DNA from: Competibacter_A sp037045535
GTDB taxonomy: Bacteria > Pseudomonadota > Gammaproteobacteria > Competibacterales > Competibacteraceae
NCBI GenBank assembly: GCA_037045535.1
Contig: JBAOHI010000027.1
Location: forward strand, 124,001 to 188,000
Reading direction: 5' to 3'
DNA: 64,000 bases
Part shown: in pieces, positions 41,365 to 50,679 of the stretch
How the letters are laid out: every line of letters begins with the position of its first letter
Numbering within the stretch: the stretch's first letter is position 1
Translations under genes and position numbers: made by a program
Notes under the pieces: generated by a model
What the model was told of the DNA's origin: nothing
Databases searched by the model: none
What the model saw: the letters and a program-made list of their open reading frames with translations, nothing else

Positions 41365-43198
41365 TTACCTTGCCGGAGAAGGTTTGAAGGCGAGGGATGC
41401 GGCTGGGACCGGTAGCGGCGCTTCGACCATCTGCTCGTGCCAGAGCAGGAAGGTAATAAGCATCCAAAGCTTCAATCCATGCCGCAGGCCGGGAACGCCT
41501 TCCATCTCGTAGTTCAGCAGGCGCTTGACATAATCGGGATTGAAAAAGCCACAACGCTGAAGATTCGAGCGAGCCAGCAGTTTTTCCCCGTAGCGGCGCA
41601 GGTCACCTTGAAACCAGAATCGTACGGGGACCATCATCCCCGATTTGGGTCGGGCGATAATGGCCTCCGGCACGATATCCCGCACAGCTTTTTTGAGAAC
41701 GCTTTTTTCCACGGCACCTTCCAGTTTGGTGCCCGGTGGGCAGAGCATGCTGGTTTCGATAATGCGCCGGGAAAATAGCGGTGGCAGAGCCAGCACGCCG
41801 TTGGCTGCCGTCATTTTTTCCACCTTGACCAGGATCAGATTGGCCCCTTTCAGACGGATATTCATGGCCATCAGCTTGTTGACAAAATCGCGCGGTTGTT
41901 CGGCCTGAAAAAATGGTTCCAGCAAGCCGATCATTGCTTCATCCCCGCCGGCTTCCCGCAGCAGCGCCGGGTCCAGTAAGGCGCCGAGATCCTGATAGCA
42001 GCGTTGAAAGGCCCGCAAGTAATTGCGCTCCAGCCAGCCAGCGGCCGGTTCTCCCGGCAAGGGACCGTACAAACGGGCCAGTAGCATCGGCAGATTCTTG
42101 GGACCGCCGAAGCAGGGATCGCCGCCCTCGCCGTTCAGCACCACGTCGGCTATTTGGGCCGCCGCTTGCGCCAGCAGGTAGTTGGGCACGGTCACGGGAT
42201 CGCCGATGGGATCGTCCAGCCGCCAGATGATGTCCCGCATCTGTTCGAGAAAACCGGTGGGACGGATTTCCAACCAGCGATGCTCGGTGCGATAGCGGTC
42301 CACCATTAATTGCACGAAGTCGTTTTCGCGAGCGTATTCCGCGCCGAAATGCACCGAGAAGGTCGGAAATGGCGTCCCCGGCCTTTGCTGGGCAGCGACG
42401 GCCAGCACTGCGCTGGAGTCGATCCCGCCCGACAGAAACACGGCGGGCGGTTGTTTCGGGTTGACCACCAGGCATTCAGCCACTGAGCGGTCGAGCGCGG
42501 CACGCACCCGCGTGGGATATTCCTCGGACGGGCGCGGAAGTTCCGCCTCCAATTCCTCGAAGCGGAAATGTCGGCGCACCGATGCCTGACCTTGGCGAAA
42601 ATGCAGGATAGAACCGGGCTGCAATTCCTCGATGCCCTCGAACATCGTGTTGGCGCCCGGCACGAAGCTGAAGGTCAGATATTCCGGCAGCGCTCCAACC
42701 CGCATCCGGCGCGGCACGGTGGGATCGGCGAACAGTGCCTTGATCTCGCTGGCGAATAACAACCGTCCTCGATGTACGGTCCAGTACAGCACTTTCACGC
42801 CAGCGGGATCGCGTACTAGGTAAACGGAGTCGTTCTGGTTCAGGGCCAGCACGAAAGCGCCAGTCAGGCGTTCGAGCAGAGATTCGGCGGTAGATTCCCG
42901 ATTGAGAACATCCAGCAAGTGTTCTGCGGCGCTCTTTCTGGAATCATCCAGCCCGATGGATGATCCATCCATGTCAAACAGAACACCGCCATAGCCGAGC
43001 AAGTCTTGGCCGCGATGGGCAAGTTGCGACCCCCGATTCCAGCCCGCCATTCCGTGGCCGATCTCCACGGTTTCGCCGGTCGTAGTTTTGCCGCTGACAC
43101 GCTCCCAACCTAAAGGGCAACGATGCGCCAGCAACGCCGCCATACTGCGCCACTAGATCGTCCGCCGGTGGGCCGCAGTAACCGAATAGGCAGGACAT
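41365..43198 (-). CDS. Asparagine-synthetase-like glutamine-hydrolysing amidotransferase, frameshifted at the N-terminus
   Basis: The 592-residue open frame (41365-43143) has a class II glutaminase domain lacking its first residues. It also has an asparagine synthase domain with the PP-loop VFLSGGIDSSAVLAVAAQ and NGEGGDPCFGG. The missing start is found in another frame: ATG 43198 gives MSCLFGYCGPPADDLVA, which would supply the N-terminal catalytic Cys. A one- or two-base indel near 43142 separates the two. If real, the enzyme would lose glutaminase activity and use ammonia or be non-functional. It ends next to the cupin gene (tail to tail). Confidence 0.82.
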
Positions 43199-43221
43199 GG
43201 TGCTATCCGATTCCGACCGTT

Positions 43222-44217
43222 TCAGCCATAGTCGATTTCGACCCCTGTTTCGATCGCGTTCAACATCTCTGGTGCCAGTAGCAAAGCGCCTCCGACCACA
43301 GCGGCACCCAACAGATTGAGCAGCGGTTTCGGGCCGATATAATCCACGGGAACCCGGCGACCAGCGCGCAGCATTTTGGCGGGGTCGGTGCTGAGTGCGC
43401 CGTCGCGGCGAGAGTTGTCTGGCGGCAACCAGGGGAACGAGGAGCCACCATCGAGCGTCGCTCGGGAAATACCCAGATCGATCAGGCGCTGGCGAGCGAA
43501 TTCCCATTTTGGGTCAGCGGCTAGTTGCGCGGTCAGGCCGAATCCTGAAGTGGAAGCGTCGTGTAGAACCTGTACCGGTGTGTCGGGGTGATTTTTTAAA
43601 AACTCCCGACAGGTAGCGAATACTCGTTCCGGGTAACCAGAGCGGCTGACCACGGCGGTTTTGTGGCTCAGGTGGAAACGGTTGCGGATCAGCATGTCCA
43701 CCAGATCGTCGCGCTCCACCACCAGAATCCGCTCGGGTGCGTATTGTGGATCTTCGAGATCAGCCGGCGCGGCTTGCTGTCGGAATGCCCGACCGTCCGC
43801 CAGCGCGGCGATCGGGTGTGCTTGGTGATAGCGATCAACCAGCTTGCGCGCTTTGTGGAAGGGAATACGACCTCTTTTCCACCAACCGGAGATGATGAGT
43901 GTCGACAAGATCGCGAAGACGGCAAAGCCAAGAGAGGCGTGTTGCGTCAGGCCGATCAAGATCGCGACTGCCAGGGTCACCACGCCGCAGCCGATGAGTG
44001 CGCCCTTTTTTTGTCGCCAGCTCCGGCAGATTGCCAGCGCGAGCTGTGTGGCGGTGAACGCTTGTTGGTCGTTATCGGACAATCGCTGGATGATCTGTCG
44101 GAGGGCGAAGTCGCTGATTCCATCCGCGCTTTTGCGAAAGACAAATTGATAGTTGCATTTCTTGCACCGAGTCCCTTCGCGGTACTTTTGAACGTGCCTG
44201 CACTCTGGGCAACGCAT
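43222..44217 (-). CDS. Zinc-ribbon membrane protein, tandem copy 1
   Basis: A 331-residue protein. The N-terminus MRCPECRHVQKYREGTRCKK with a second CxxC is a zinc ribbon. Residues 65-115 hold two hydrophobic segments (LIGCGVVTLAVAILIGL and LGFAVFAILSTLIISGW). The C-terminal 210 residues are soluble (ILVVERDDLVDMLIRNRFHL, VDYIGPKPLLNLLGAA). Function unknown. The protein resembles the next two genes along its whole length. The upstream 125 bases, including a parS site, are repeated before all three. Confidence 0.8.
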   Translation of the reverse strand: MRCPECRHVQKYREGTRCKKCNYQFVFRKSADGISDFALRQIIQRLSDNDQQAFTATQLALAICRSWRQKKGALIGCGVVTLAVAILIGLTQHASLGFAVFAILSTLIISGWWKRGRIPFHKARKLVDRYHQAHPIAALADGRAFRQQAAPADLEDPQYAPERILVVERDDLVDMLIRNRFHLSHKTAVVSRSGYPERVFATCREFLKNHPDTPVQVLHDASTSGFGLTAQLAADPKWEFARQRLIDLGISRATLDGGSSFPWLPPDNSRRDGALSTDPAKMLRAGRRVPVDYIGPKPLLNLLGAAVVGGALLLAPEMLNAIETGVEIDYG

Positions 44218-44324
44218 CGGATCACTCCCTCCGATTATCGGATTTCCGGCGGTTGGTCTCGAACTATTGTGAGCGAATCCTGTTTTATTTTATAGCCTGG
44301 CACGGCAGCGGGATCTTTTCGTGA

Positions 44325-44340
44325 TGTTTCACGTGAAACA
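44325..44340. other. parS site 1 (ParB binding)
   Basis: Perfect palindrome TGTTTCACGTGAAACA, the consensus parS, about 110 bases upstream of zinc-ribbon copy 1. Confidence 0.95.
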
Positions 44341-44378
44341 TTTGATACGGGGGCTCAAGTGCTGATTCTCCCGTTTAC

Positions 44379-45389
44379 TCAACCGAAATCATCCGTTTCA
44401 TGACCGTCCGCATCGACGATAATTTTGTTTATGTTGTTCGCGGCAACCAGGGCGAGTGATCCGGTGGTCATGGCGGTACCTAACAGATTGAGCAGCGGTT
44501 TCGGGCCGATATAATCCACGGGAACCCGGCGACCAGCGCGCAGCATTTTGGTGGGATTGGCGCTGAGAGTGCCTTCACTACGAGAAGTATCCGGTGGTAG
44601 CCAGGGTAGGGAGGAACCGCCATCAAGCGTCACTCGGGAAATACCCAGATCGATTAGGCGCTGGTGGGCGAATTCCCATTTCGGGTCAGCGGCTAGTTGC
44701 GCGGTTAGGCCGAATCCTGGAGTGGAAGCGTCGTGTAGAACCTGCATCGGTGTGTCGGGGTGATTTTTTAAAAACTCTCGGCACGCGGCGAACACCTCTT
44801 CCGGGTAACCCGAGCGGCTGACCACGGCGGTTTTGTGGCTCAGGTGGAAGCGGTTGCGGATCAGCATGTCCACCAGATCGTCGCGTTCCACTACCAAAAT
44901 CCGTTCAGGTGCGTATTGCGGATTTTCCAGATCGATCGAAGCGGTTTGTTGCTGAAAAGCCCGACCATCCGCCAACGCGGCGATGGGGTGAGCTTGGCGG
45001 TAGCGATCAACTAGCTTACGCGCTTTGTGGAAAGGGATCTCGCTTCTGTTCCACCAGCCAGCAGCGATGATGGGTGCTGACAAGATCAAAACGAGGGCAA
45101 CACCGAGTAAGGTGTGTTCCACGAAGCTGAACAAAATCGCGATCATCGCGCCTAACACGCCCCAGATTAGTAGGCTCATTTTTTTGCCCCAGCTCTGGCA
45201 GATTGCCAGCGCGAGCTGTGTGGCGGTGAACGCTTGTTGGTCGTTATCGGACAATCGCTGGATGATCTGTCGGAGGGCGAAGTCGCTGATTCCATCCGCG
45301 CTTTTGCGAAAGACGAATTGATAGTTGCATTTCTTACACCGAGTCCCTTCGCGGTACTTTTGAACGTGCCTGCACTTTGGGCAACGCAT
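44379..45389 (-). CDS. Zinc-ribbon membrane protein, tandem copy 2
   Basis: A 336-residue paralogue of the preceding gene with a nearly identical first 60 residues and C-terminal domain, but a diverged transmembrane region (LLIWGVLGAMIAILFSFVEH, LGVALVLILSAPIIAAGWW). It ends in an acidic tail (VDADGHETDDFG). Intact. The tandem period is 1172 bases and includes the parS-bearing upstream region. Confidence 0.8.
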   Translation of the reverse strand: MRCPKCRHVQKYREGTRCKKCNYQFVFRKSADGISDFALRQIIQRLSDNDQQAFTATQLALAICQSWGKKMSLLIWGVLGAMIAILFSFVEHTLLGVALVLILSAPIIAAGWWNRSEIPFHKARKLVDRYRQAHPIAALADGRAFQQQTASIDLENPQYAPERILVVERDDLVDMLIRNRFHLSHKTAVVSRSGYPEEVFAACREFLKNHPDTPMQVLHDASTPGFGLTAQLAADPKWEFAHQRLIDLGISRVTLDGGSSLPWLPPDTSRSEGTLSANPTKMLRAGRRVPVDYIGPKPLLNLLGTAMTTGSLALVAANNINKIIVDADGHETDDFG

Positions 45390-45496
45390 CGGATCACTCC
45401 CTCCGATTATCGGATTTCCGGCGGTTGGTCTCGAACTATTGTGAGCGAATCCTGTTTTATTTTATAGCCTGGCACGGCAGCGGGATCTTTTCGTGA

Positions 45497-45512
45497 CGTT
45501 TCACGTGAAACA
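45497..45512. other. parS site 2
   Basis: CGTTTCACGTGAAACA, one mismatch in the first position to the consensus, in the upstream region of zinc-ribbon copy 2. Confidence 0.88.
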
Positions 45513-45550
45513 TTTGATGTGGGGACTCAAGCGCCGATTCTCCCATTTGT

Positions 45551-46658
45551 TCAGCCGAAATCATCCGTTTCATCGCCATCTGTATCGACGATAACTTCGC
45601 CTATGTCGTTGGCGGCGACCAGGGCGAGCGATCCGGTGGTCATGGCGGCACCTAACAGATTCATCAACTGCTTCGGCCCGACGTAATCGACTGGCATACG
45701 ACGACCAGCATCCAGCATTCTGATGTGATCGGCGCTCATAGTGCCGCTAAGACGGGATTTGTCTGGCAGGATCATCTCCAGAAATGCGTTGTCCGAAGAT
45801 CCGCTATAACAACGACAGAGTTCCTCCGAAGGCAACCAAGGGAAGGAAGATGCTTTTTTGAGCATCGCCCTGGAAATTCCCAGGTCAGTCAAGCGTTGAT
45901 GAGCAAATTCCCATTTCGGATCGGCCATCAGTTGTTTGGTCAGGTCGAATCCATCCAGGGATGCGTCGTGAAGTACCTGTACGGATGCGTTGGGATGGAT
46001 TTTCAAAAACTCCTGGCAGGCGGCGAATACGTATTCCGGATAGCCCGAGCAGCCGATCACGACGGTTTTATGATTTAAGTGAAAACGGTTGCGGATCAGC
46101 ATGTCCACCAGATCGTCGCGCTCGACCACCAGAATCCGCTCGGGCGCGTACTGTGGATCTTCGAGATCAGCTCGGTCGCGGCTGGCATGTCGGAATGCTC
46201 GACCGTCCGCCAAGCGCGGCGATTGGGTGTGCTTCGGTGATAGCGATCAGACCAGCTGGCAGCGCTTTGTGGAAGGGAATACGACCGTCTTTGCGCCACC
46301 AACTCAGGCCGATGATGCACGTGTCGACAAGATCGACGAAGACGAGCACAGCCGAGAGAGGCGTTGCTCTGCCGAATCGAGGCCGATCAAGATCGCGGCT
46401 GCCAGGGAGACCAGGTCCGCAGCCGATGAGTGCGCAGCTTCTTTTGCCTCGCCAGCTCCTGGCAGATTGCCAGCGCGAGCTGCGTGGCGGTGAACGCATT
46501 GTTGGTCGTTCTCGGACAATCGCTGGATGATCTGTCGGAAGGCGAAATCGCTGATTCCATCCGTCGCTTTTCCGCAGAAAGACAAAATGATAGCCGCATT
46601 TCCCACAATGTTTTCCGTCGCGATACTGCTGCTCGTGCCTGCACTCTGGGCAACGCAT
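45551..46658 (-). pseudogene. Zinc-ribbon membrane protein, tandem copy 3, frameshifted
   Basis: The C-terminal 220 residues (45551-46213) are open and resemble the other copies, with an extra insert around LCRCYSGSSDNAFLEM. The N-terminal half is spread over several frames: MRCPECRHEQQYRDGKHCGK from 46658, then ISDFAFRQIIQRLSENDQQC in another frame, then IGLSWWRKDGRIPFHKA. Comparison with copies 1 and 2 shows six or more single-base surpluses between 46200 and 46600. Either it is decaying or this repeated stretch has consensus errors. Confidence 0.75.
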
Positions 46659-46765
46659 CGGATCACTCCCTCCGATTATCGGATTTCCGGCGGTTGGTCT
46701 CGAACTGTTGTGAGCGAAGCCTGTTTCATTTTATAGCCTGGCACGGCAGCGGGATCTTTTCGTGA

Positions 46766-46781
46766 TGTTTCACGTGAAACC
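46766..46781. other. parS site 3
   Basis: TGTTTCACGTGAAACC, one mismatch at the last position. Confidence 0.9.
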
Positions 46782-46807
46782 TTGGCCTCAAATGGTGTCG
46801 CTGATAC

Positions 46808-46823
46808 TGTTTCACGTGAAACC
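46808..46823. other. parS site 4
   Basis: TGTTTCACGTGAAACC, 42 bases after site 3, between zinc-ribbon copy 3 and glyQ. Confidence 0.9.
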
Positions 46824-46922
46824 TTGTGATTGCGATGGAGGTGAACGGGTCCAGCATGGGATGAATCCTCCCTAGTCGTCGGGCTATACTTTAAAATCAT
46901 ATTGGTTCCAAGAACACACTCC

Positions 46923-46943
46923 GGGGACGGCAAGGCCGTCCCC
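46923..46943 (+). promoter_or_regulatory. Hairpin in the glyQ leader
   Basis: GGGGACGGC-AAG-GCCGTCCCC followed by TTTGG, about 20 bases before the glyQ start. It could be an attenuator-like stem or a terminator for upstream transcription. No T-box features are seen. Confidence 0.4.
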
Positions 46944-46963
46944 TTTGGATTTCGGAGGCGCCT

Positions 46964-47893
46964 GTGCGCGATGTGACGACCTTTCAGGGGCTGATTTTGG
47001 CCTTGCAAGAATATTGGGCCCGCCAGGGCTGCGTGCTGCTGCAACCTTACGATATGGAAGTTGGCGCAGGAACTTTCCATCCTGCCACGTTCCTGCGCGC
47101 CATCGGCCCTGAACCGTGGAGTGCCGCCTACGTCCAACCGTCCCGTCGTCCCACCGACGGCCGCTATGGCGAGAACCCCAATCGCTTACAGCACTATTAT
47201 CAATATCAGGTCGTCATCAAGCCCTCGCCGCTGGACTTGCAGGATCTTTACCTAGGTTCGCTGAAGGAGCTGGGCCTCGATCCGCTGATCCACGACATCC
47301 GCTTCGTCGAGGACAACTGGGAATCACCCACCCTAGGCGCTTGGGGACTGGGTTGGGAAGTCTGGTTGAACGGCATGGAAATCACTCAATTCACCTATTT
47401 CCAGCAGATCGGCGGACTGGATTGCAAGCCGGTCACCGGCGAAATCACCTACGGTCTGGAACGGATCGCCATGTATTTACAAGGCGTGGAAAGCGTATTC
47501 GATTTGCTCTGGACCGATGGCCCGCTGGGCCGGGTGACCTACGGCGACGTGTTTCATCAGAACGAGGTGGAAATGTCCACCTACAATTTCGAGCAGGCCG
47601 ACACCACCGCCTTGTTCGTTTGGTTCGATACCTGCGAGTCCGAGAGCAAGCGGTTGATCGAGCTTGGCCTGCCCCTACCCGCTTACGAAATGACCTTGAA
47701 AGCTTCACACACCTTCAATCTGCTGGATGCCCGTAAGGCGATTTCCGTCACCGAGCGCCAACGCTACATCCTGCGGGTTCGCACCCTGGCGCGAGCGGTA
47801 GCCCAAGCGTATTACGACACCCGCGCCGCGCTCGGTTTCCCGATGCGCGTGCGCCAGACGACGACTCCGAGCAAGGAGGCGACTCATGTCTGA
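46964..47893 (+). CDS. glyQ: Glycyl-tRNA synthetase alpha subunit
   Basis: A 309-residue class II aminoacyl-tRNA synthetase subunit holding the active site for glycine and ATP. TFQGLILALQEYWARQGC, QPSRRPTDGRYGENPNRLQH (motif 2 region) and GLERIAMYLQG are nearly identical to E. coli GlyQ. GTG start with GGAGG six bases upstream. It overlaps glyS by eight bases. In Pseudomonas-type chromosomes glyQS lies in the same origin-proximal block. Confidence 0.97.
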   Translation: MRDVTTFQGLILALQEYWARQGCVLLQPYDMEVGAGTFHPATFLRAIGPEPWSAAYVQPSRRPTDGRYGENPNRLQHYYQYQVVIKPSPLDLQDLYLGSLKELGLDPLIHDIRFVEDNWESPTLGAWGLGWEVWLNGMEITQFTYFQQIGGLDCKPVTGEITYGLERIAMYLQGVESVFDLLWTDGPLGRVTYGDVFHQNEVEMSTYNFEQADTTALFVWFDTCESESKRLIELGLPLPAYEMTLKASHTFNLLDARKAISVTERQRYILRVRTLARAVAQAYYDTRAALGFPMRVRQTTTPSKEATHV

Positions 47894-49961
47894 TGCCCGC
47901 GATTTGCTGATCGAAATCGGCACCGAGGAATTGCCGCCAAAGGCGTTGTTCGATCTGGCGTCGGCGTTCGAAAAAGGTATTGGCGACGGTCTGGAAAAAG
48001 CAGGTCTGCCAAACGAACAGATTCGCCGCTTCGCGACGCCGCGACGGTTAGCGGTTCTAATCGATCGGTTGCCGGTCCGCCAGCCAGACCGCAAACTAGA
48101 ACGGCGCGGTCCGGCCTTGAGTGCTGCCTTCGGTGCCGATGGCCGGCCGACCAAGGCCGCCGAGGGTTTCGCCCGTTCCTGCGGAGTCGGCGTCGCCGAA
48201 CTGCAACGGCAGGAAACTGACAAGGGCGCTTGGCTGGTACATGTCAGCGTCGAACCGGGTGCCGCGACCGCCGACCTGATTCCCGCCATCGTTGAAACCG
48301 CTCTGGCCGGTTTGCCGATCCCCAAGCGAATGCGTTGGGGTGATCGCGATGATGAGTTCGTGCGGCCGGTGCATTGGGTGGTGCTACTGTTCGGCGACGA
48401 AGTGATTCCCGCTACCATCATGGGCATTCAGACCGGTCGGGAAACTCGCGGTCATCGTTTCCACCACCCTTCTCCGATCCGGCTGAATTCACCGGCTGAC
48501 TATGTCCAACAATTGGCTAGCGACGGCAAAGTGATCGCCGGCTTTGGCGAGCGCCGCGACGCGATCCGGGCCCAGGCCGAAAGCATAGCAACCGAATTAA
48601 ACGGCATCGCGGTGATCAAGCCAGAGTTGCTCGACGAGGTGACGGCGCTGGTGGAATGGCCGGTGGCGCTGGCCGGCAACTTCGAGCGGCGATTTCTCGG
48701 TGTGCCTGCCGAGGCATTGATCAGCACCATGCAGGACAACCAGCGCTATTTCCCGGTGGTGGACGCCAACGGTCGATTATTACCCCACTTCATCACCATC
48801 GCCAATCTGGAGAGTCGCGATCCCGCCCAGGTACGAGCCGGCAACGAACGAGTGATCCGACCCCGGTTTAGCGACGCGGAGTTCTTCTGGAACCAGGATC
48901 GCAAGCAACCCCTGACGGATCGTCAAGAAGCTTTGAAGCATGTGATTTTCCAACAGCGCCTAGGTACCTTGGCCGACAAGAGCAATCGGGTTGCGACGCT
49001 GGCGCGGTACATCGCCGGACACGGTCGCGGTAACCCGGATTGGGCCGAGCGCGCGGCACGCTTGGCCAAGTGCGATTTGTTGACCCAAATGGTTCAGGAA
49101 TTCCCCGAGCTGCAAGGGATCATGGGCCGCTACTACGCCTTGCACGACCAGGAAGTTCCCGAGGTTGCCCAGGCTCTGGAGGAGCAATATTTGCCGCGTT
49201 TCGCCGGTGACCGGCTGCCCGCCTCCGCTGCCGGGCGCGCCGTGGCGCTGGCTGACCGGTTGGATACCCTGATCGGTATTTTCACGATCGGTCAGCCCCC
49301 CTCGGGTGCTAAGGATCCTTTCGCGTTGCGCCGCGCTGCGCTGGGTGTACTCCGTATCCTGATCGAGGGCGAACTGGAGCTGGATCTGATGGCCACGCTG
49401 GAATACGCTGCCGCCAGCTTCGATTCCACTCTCCGAGCCGATCAGGTCGCCAACACCGTGTTCGAATTCACGATGGATCGCCTGCGCGGTTATTATCTGG
49501 ATCGGGGCGTGCGCGCGGATACCTTTGAGTCGGTGCTAGGGTGCCGGCCGGTTCGTCCGTTGGATTTCGACCGCCGCGTTCGTGCGGTCGATATGTTCCG
49601 ACAATTACCGGAAGCGGCCAGCCTCGCCGCCGCCAACAAGCGCATCCGGAATATTCTTAAAAAGATCGAAACCGTATTGCCGTTCCAGGTTCGGCCAGAT
49701 CTACTGATCGAGCCTGCGGAACAGGCGTTGGCTGGGCGGTTGGTCGAGTTGTCCTCCGAGGTCGTACCCCTGATGGAAAGCGGGCTTTACGGTGAGGCGC
49801 TAAGCCGGTTGGCTGATCTGCGCGAGCCGGTAGACGCCTTTTTTGACGGGGTGCTGGTGATGGCTGAGGAACCGGTGTTGCGCGACAATCGCATCGCCCT
49901 GCTGAACGAGCTGGGCAGCCTGTTCCTACGGGTGGCCGATTTCTCGTGCCTACAGGACTGA
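47886..49961 (+). CDS. glyS: Glycyl-tRNA synthetase beta subunit
   Basis: A 691-residue beta subunit of the tetrameric glycyl-tRNA synthetase, responsible for tRNA binding. The N-terminus LLIEIGTEELPPKAL is typical. The middle has the HD-like region and IMGRYYALHDQEVPEVAQAL, and the C-terminal anticodon-binding DALR-like domain ends LFLRVADFSCLQD. Same length class as the E. coli protein. Confidence 0.97.
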   Translation: MSDARDLLIEIGTEELPPKALFDLASAFEKGIGDGLEKAGLPNEQIRRFATPRRLAVLIDRLPVRQPDRKLERRGPALSAAFGADGRPTKAAEGFARSCGVGVAELQRQETDKGAWLVHVSVEPGAATADLIPAIVETALAGLPIPKRMRWGDRDDEFVRPVHWVVLLFGDEVIPATIMGIQTGRETRGHRFHHPSPIRLNSPADYVQQLASDGKVIAGFGERRDAIRAQAESIATELNGIAVIKPELLDEVTALVEWPVALAGNFERRFLGVPAEALISTMQDNQRYFPVVDANGRLLPHFITIANLESRDPAQVRAGNERVIRPRFSDAEFFWNQDRKQPLTDRQEALKHVIFQQRLGTLADKSNRVATLARYIAGHGRGNPDWAERAARLAKCDLLTQMVQEFPELQGIMGRYYALHDQEVPEVAQALEEQYLPRFAGDRLPASAAGRAVALADRLDTLIGIFTIGQPPSGAKDPFALRRAALGVLRILIEGELELDLMATLEYAAASFDSTLRADQVANTVFEFTMDRLRGYYLDRGVRADTFESVLGCRPVRPLDFDRRVRAVDMFRQLPEAASLAAANKRIRNILKKIETVLPFQVRPDLLIEPAEQALAGRLVELSSEVVPLMESGLYGEALSRLADLREPVDAFFDGVLVMAEEPVLRDNRIALLNELGSLFLRVADFSCLQD

Positions 49962-49978
49962 GGAAGAGAGAACGTCCA

Positions 49979-49994
49979 TGTTTTATGTGAAACA
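49979..49994. other. Degenerate parS-like site
   Basis: TGTTTTATGTGAAACA, two changes from the consensus, just after glyS. It may be a decayed or weak ParB site. Confidence 0.45.
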
Positions 49995-50037
49995 GGCGCT
50001 TCAACGGAGTGTGGTTTTGCGGGTGGATCGGTGGTTT

Positions 50038-50053
50038 GGTTTCACGTGAAACA
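50038..50053. other. parS site 5
   Basis: GGTTTCACGTGAAACA, one mismatch at the first position, between glyS and gmhB. Confidence 0.9.
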
Positions 50054-50142
50054 CATTTTCAAGGCTGCGGCGCGGATTATGACGTTAAGATGAAGTTGCC
50101 GCTCTCGGCTTGGCGTGGCACGACGCAATGATAAACTGTTAA

Positions 50143-50679
50143 ATGAAGCTGATTATTCTGGACCGTGACGGAGTGATCAACAGGGATTCCGATGAGTTCG
50201 TCAAATCTCCGGATGAGTGGCAGCCGATTCCCGGTAGTCTCGACGCGATTGCCCGTCTCGGTCACGCAGGCTATCGGGTTGTGATCGCTACTAATCAATC
50301 CGGCATCAGCCGGGGATTGTTTGATTTGCAAGTTCTCAACTTGATCCATCGAAAGATGCACAAAATGGTGCAGGAAGTCGGCGGTTCGGTCGATGCGGTG
50401 TTCTTCTGTCCGGATGCGGATGAGACCAATCCCTTTCGCAAGCCTAACCCCGGCATGTTGTTGGAGATCGGTCGGCGGTTGAAATGCGGCTTGCAGGGAG
50501 TGCCCGTAGTGGGCGACAGCGTGCGCGACGTTCGGGCTGCTAGGGCAGCCAACGCGTGGCCGCTGTTGGTTCGAACCGGTAAAGGCGCTCAAACGTTAGA
50601 GAGCGAATGGGAAATCTGCGCGAACGTCCAGGTTTTCGACGATTTGGCCGCTGTGGCGGACTTTCTGATCGACCAATAA
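50143..50679 (+). CDS. gmhB: D-glycero-D-manno-heptose 1,7-bisphosphate 7-phosphatase (HAD family)
   Basis: A 178-residue HAD phosphatase that removes the 7-phosphate during ADP-heptose synthesis for the lipopolysaccharide core. Motif I is LDRDGVINRDS (Asp7, Asp9), motif II IATNQSGISRG, motif III around FRKPNPGML, motif IV VGDSVRDVRAA. The four zinc ligands of classical GmhB (C-H...C-C between motifs II and III) are mostly absent, since the segment reads FFCPDADETNPFRKPNPG. It is therefore a zinc-less variant or a phosphatase with a shifted substrate. It overlaps the next gene by one base. Confidence 0.9.
   Translation: MKLIILDRDGVINRDSDEFVKSPDEWQPIPGSLDAIARLGHAGYRVVIATNQSGISRGLFDLQVLNLIHRKMHKMVQEVGGSVDAVFFCPDADETNPFRKPNPGMLLEIGRRLKCGLQGVPVVGDSVRDVRAARAANAWPLLVRTGKGAQTLESEWEICANVQVFDDLAAVADFLIDQ

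Noticed and set aside
46923..46943. T-box or other riboswitch before glyQS
   Set aside because: Only a simple hairpin is present; no specifier loop, T-box sequence or glycine-aptamer features.
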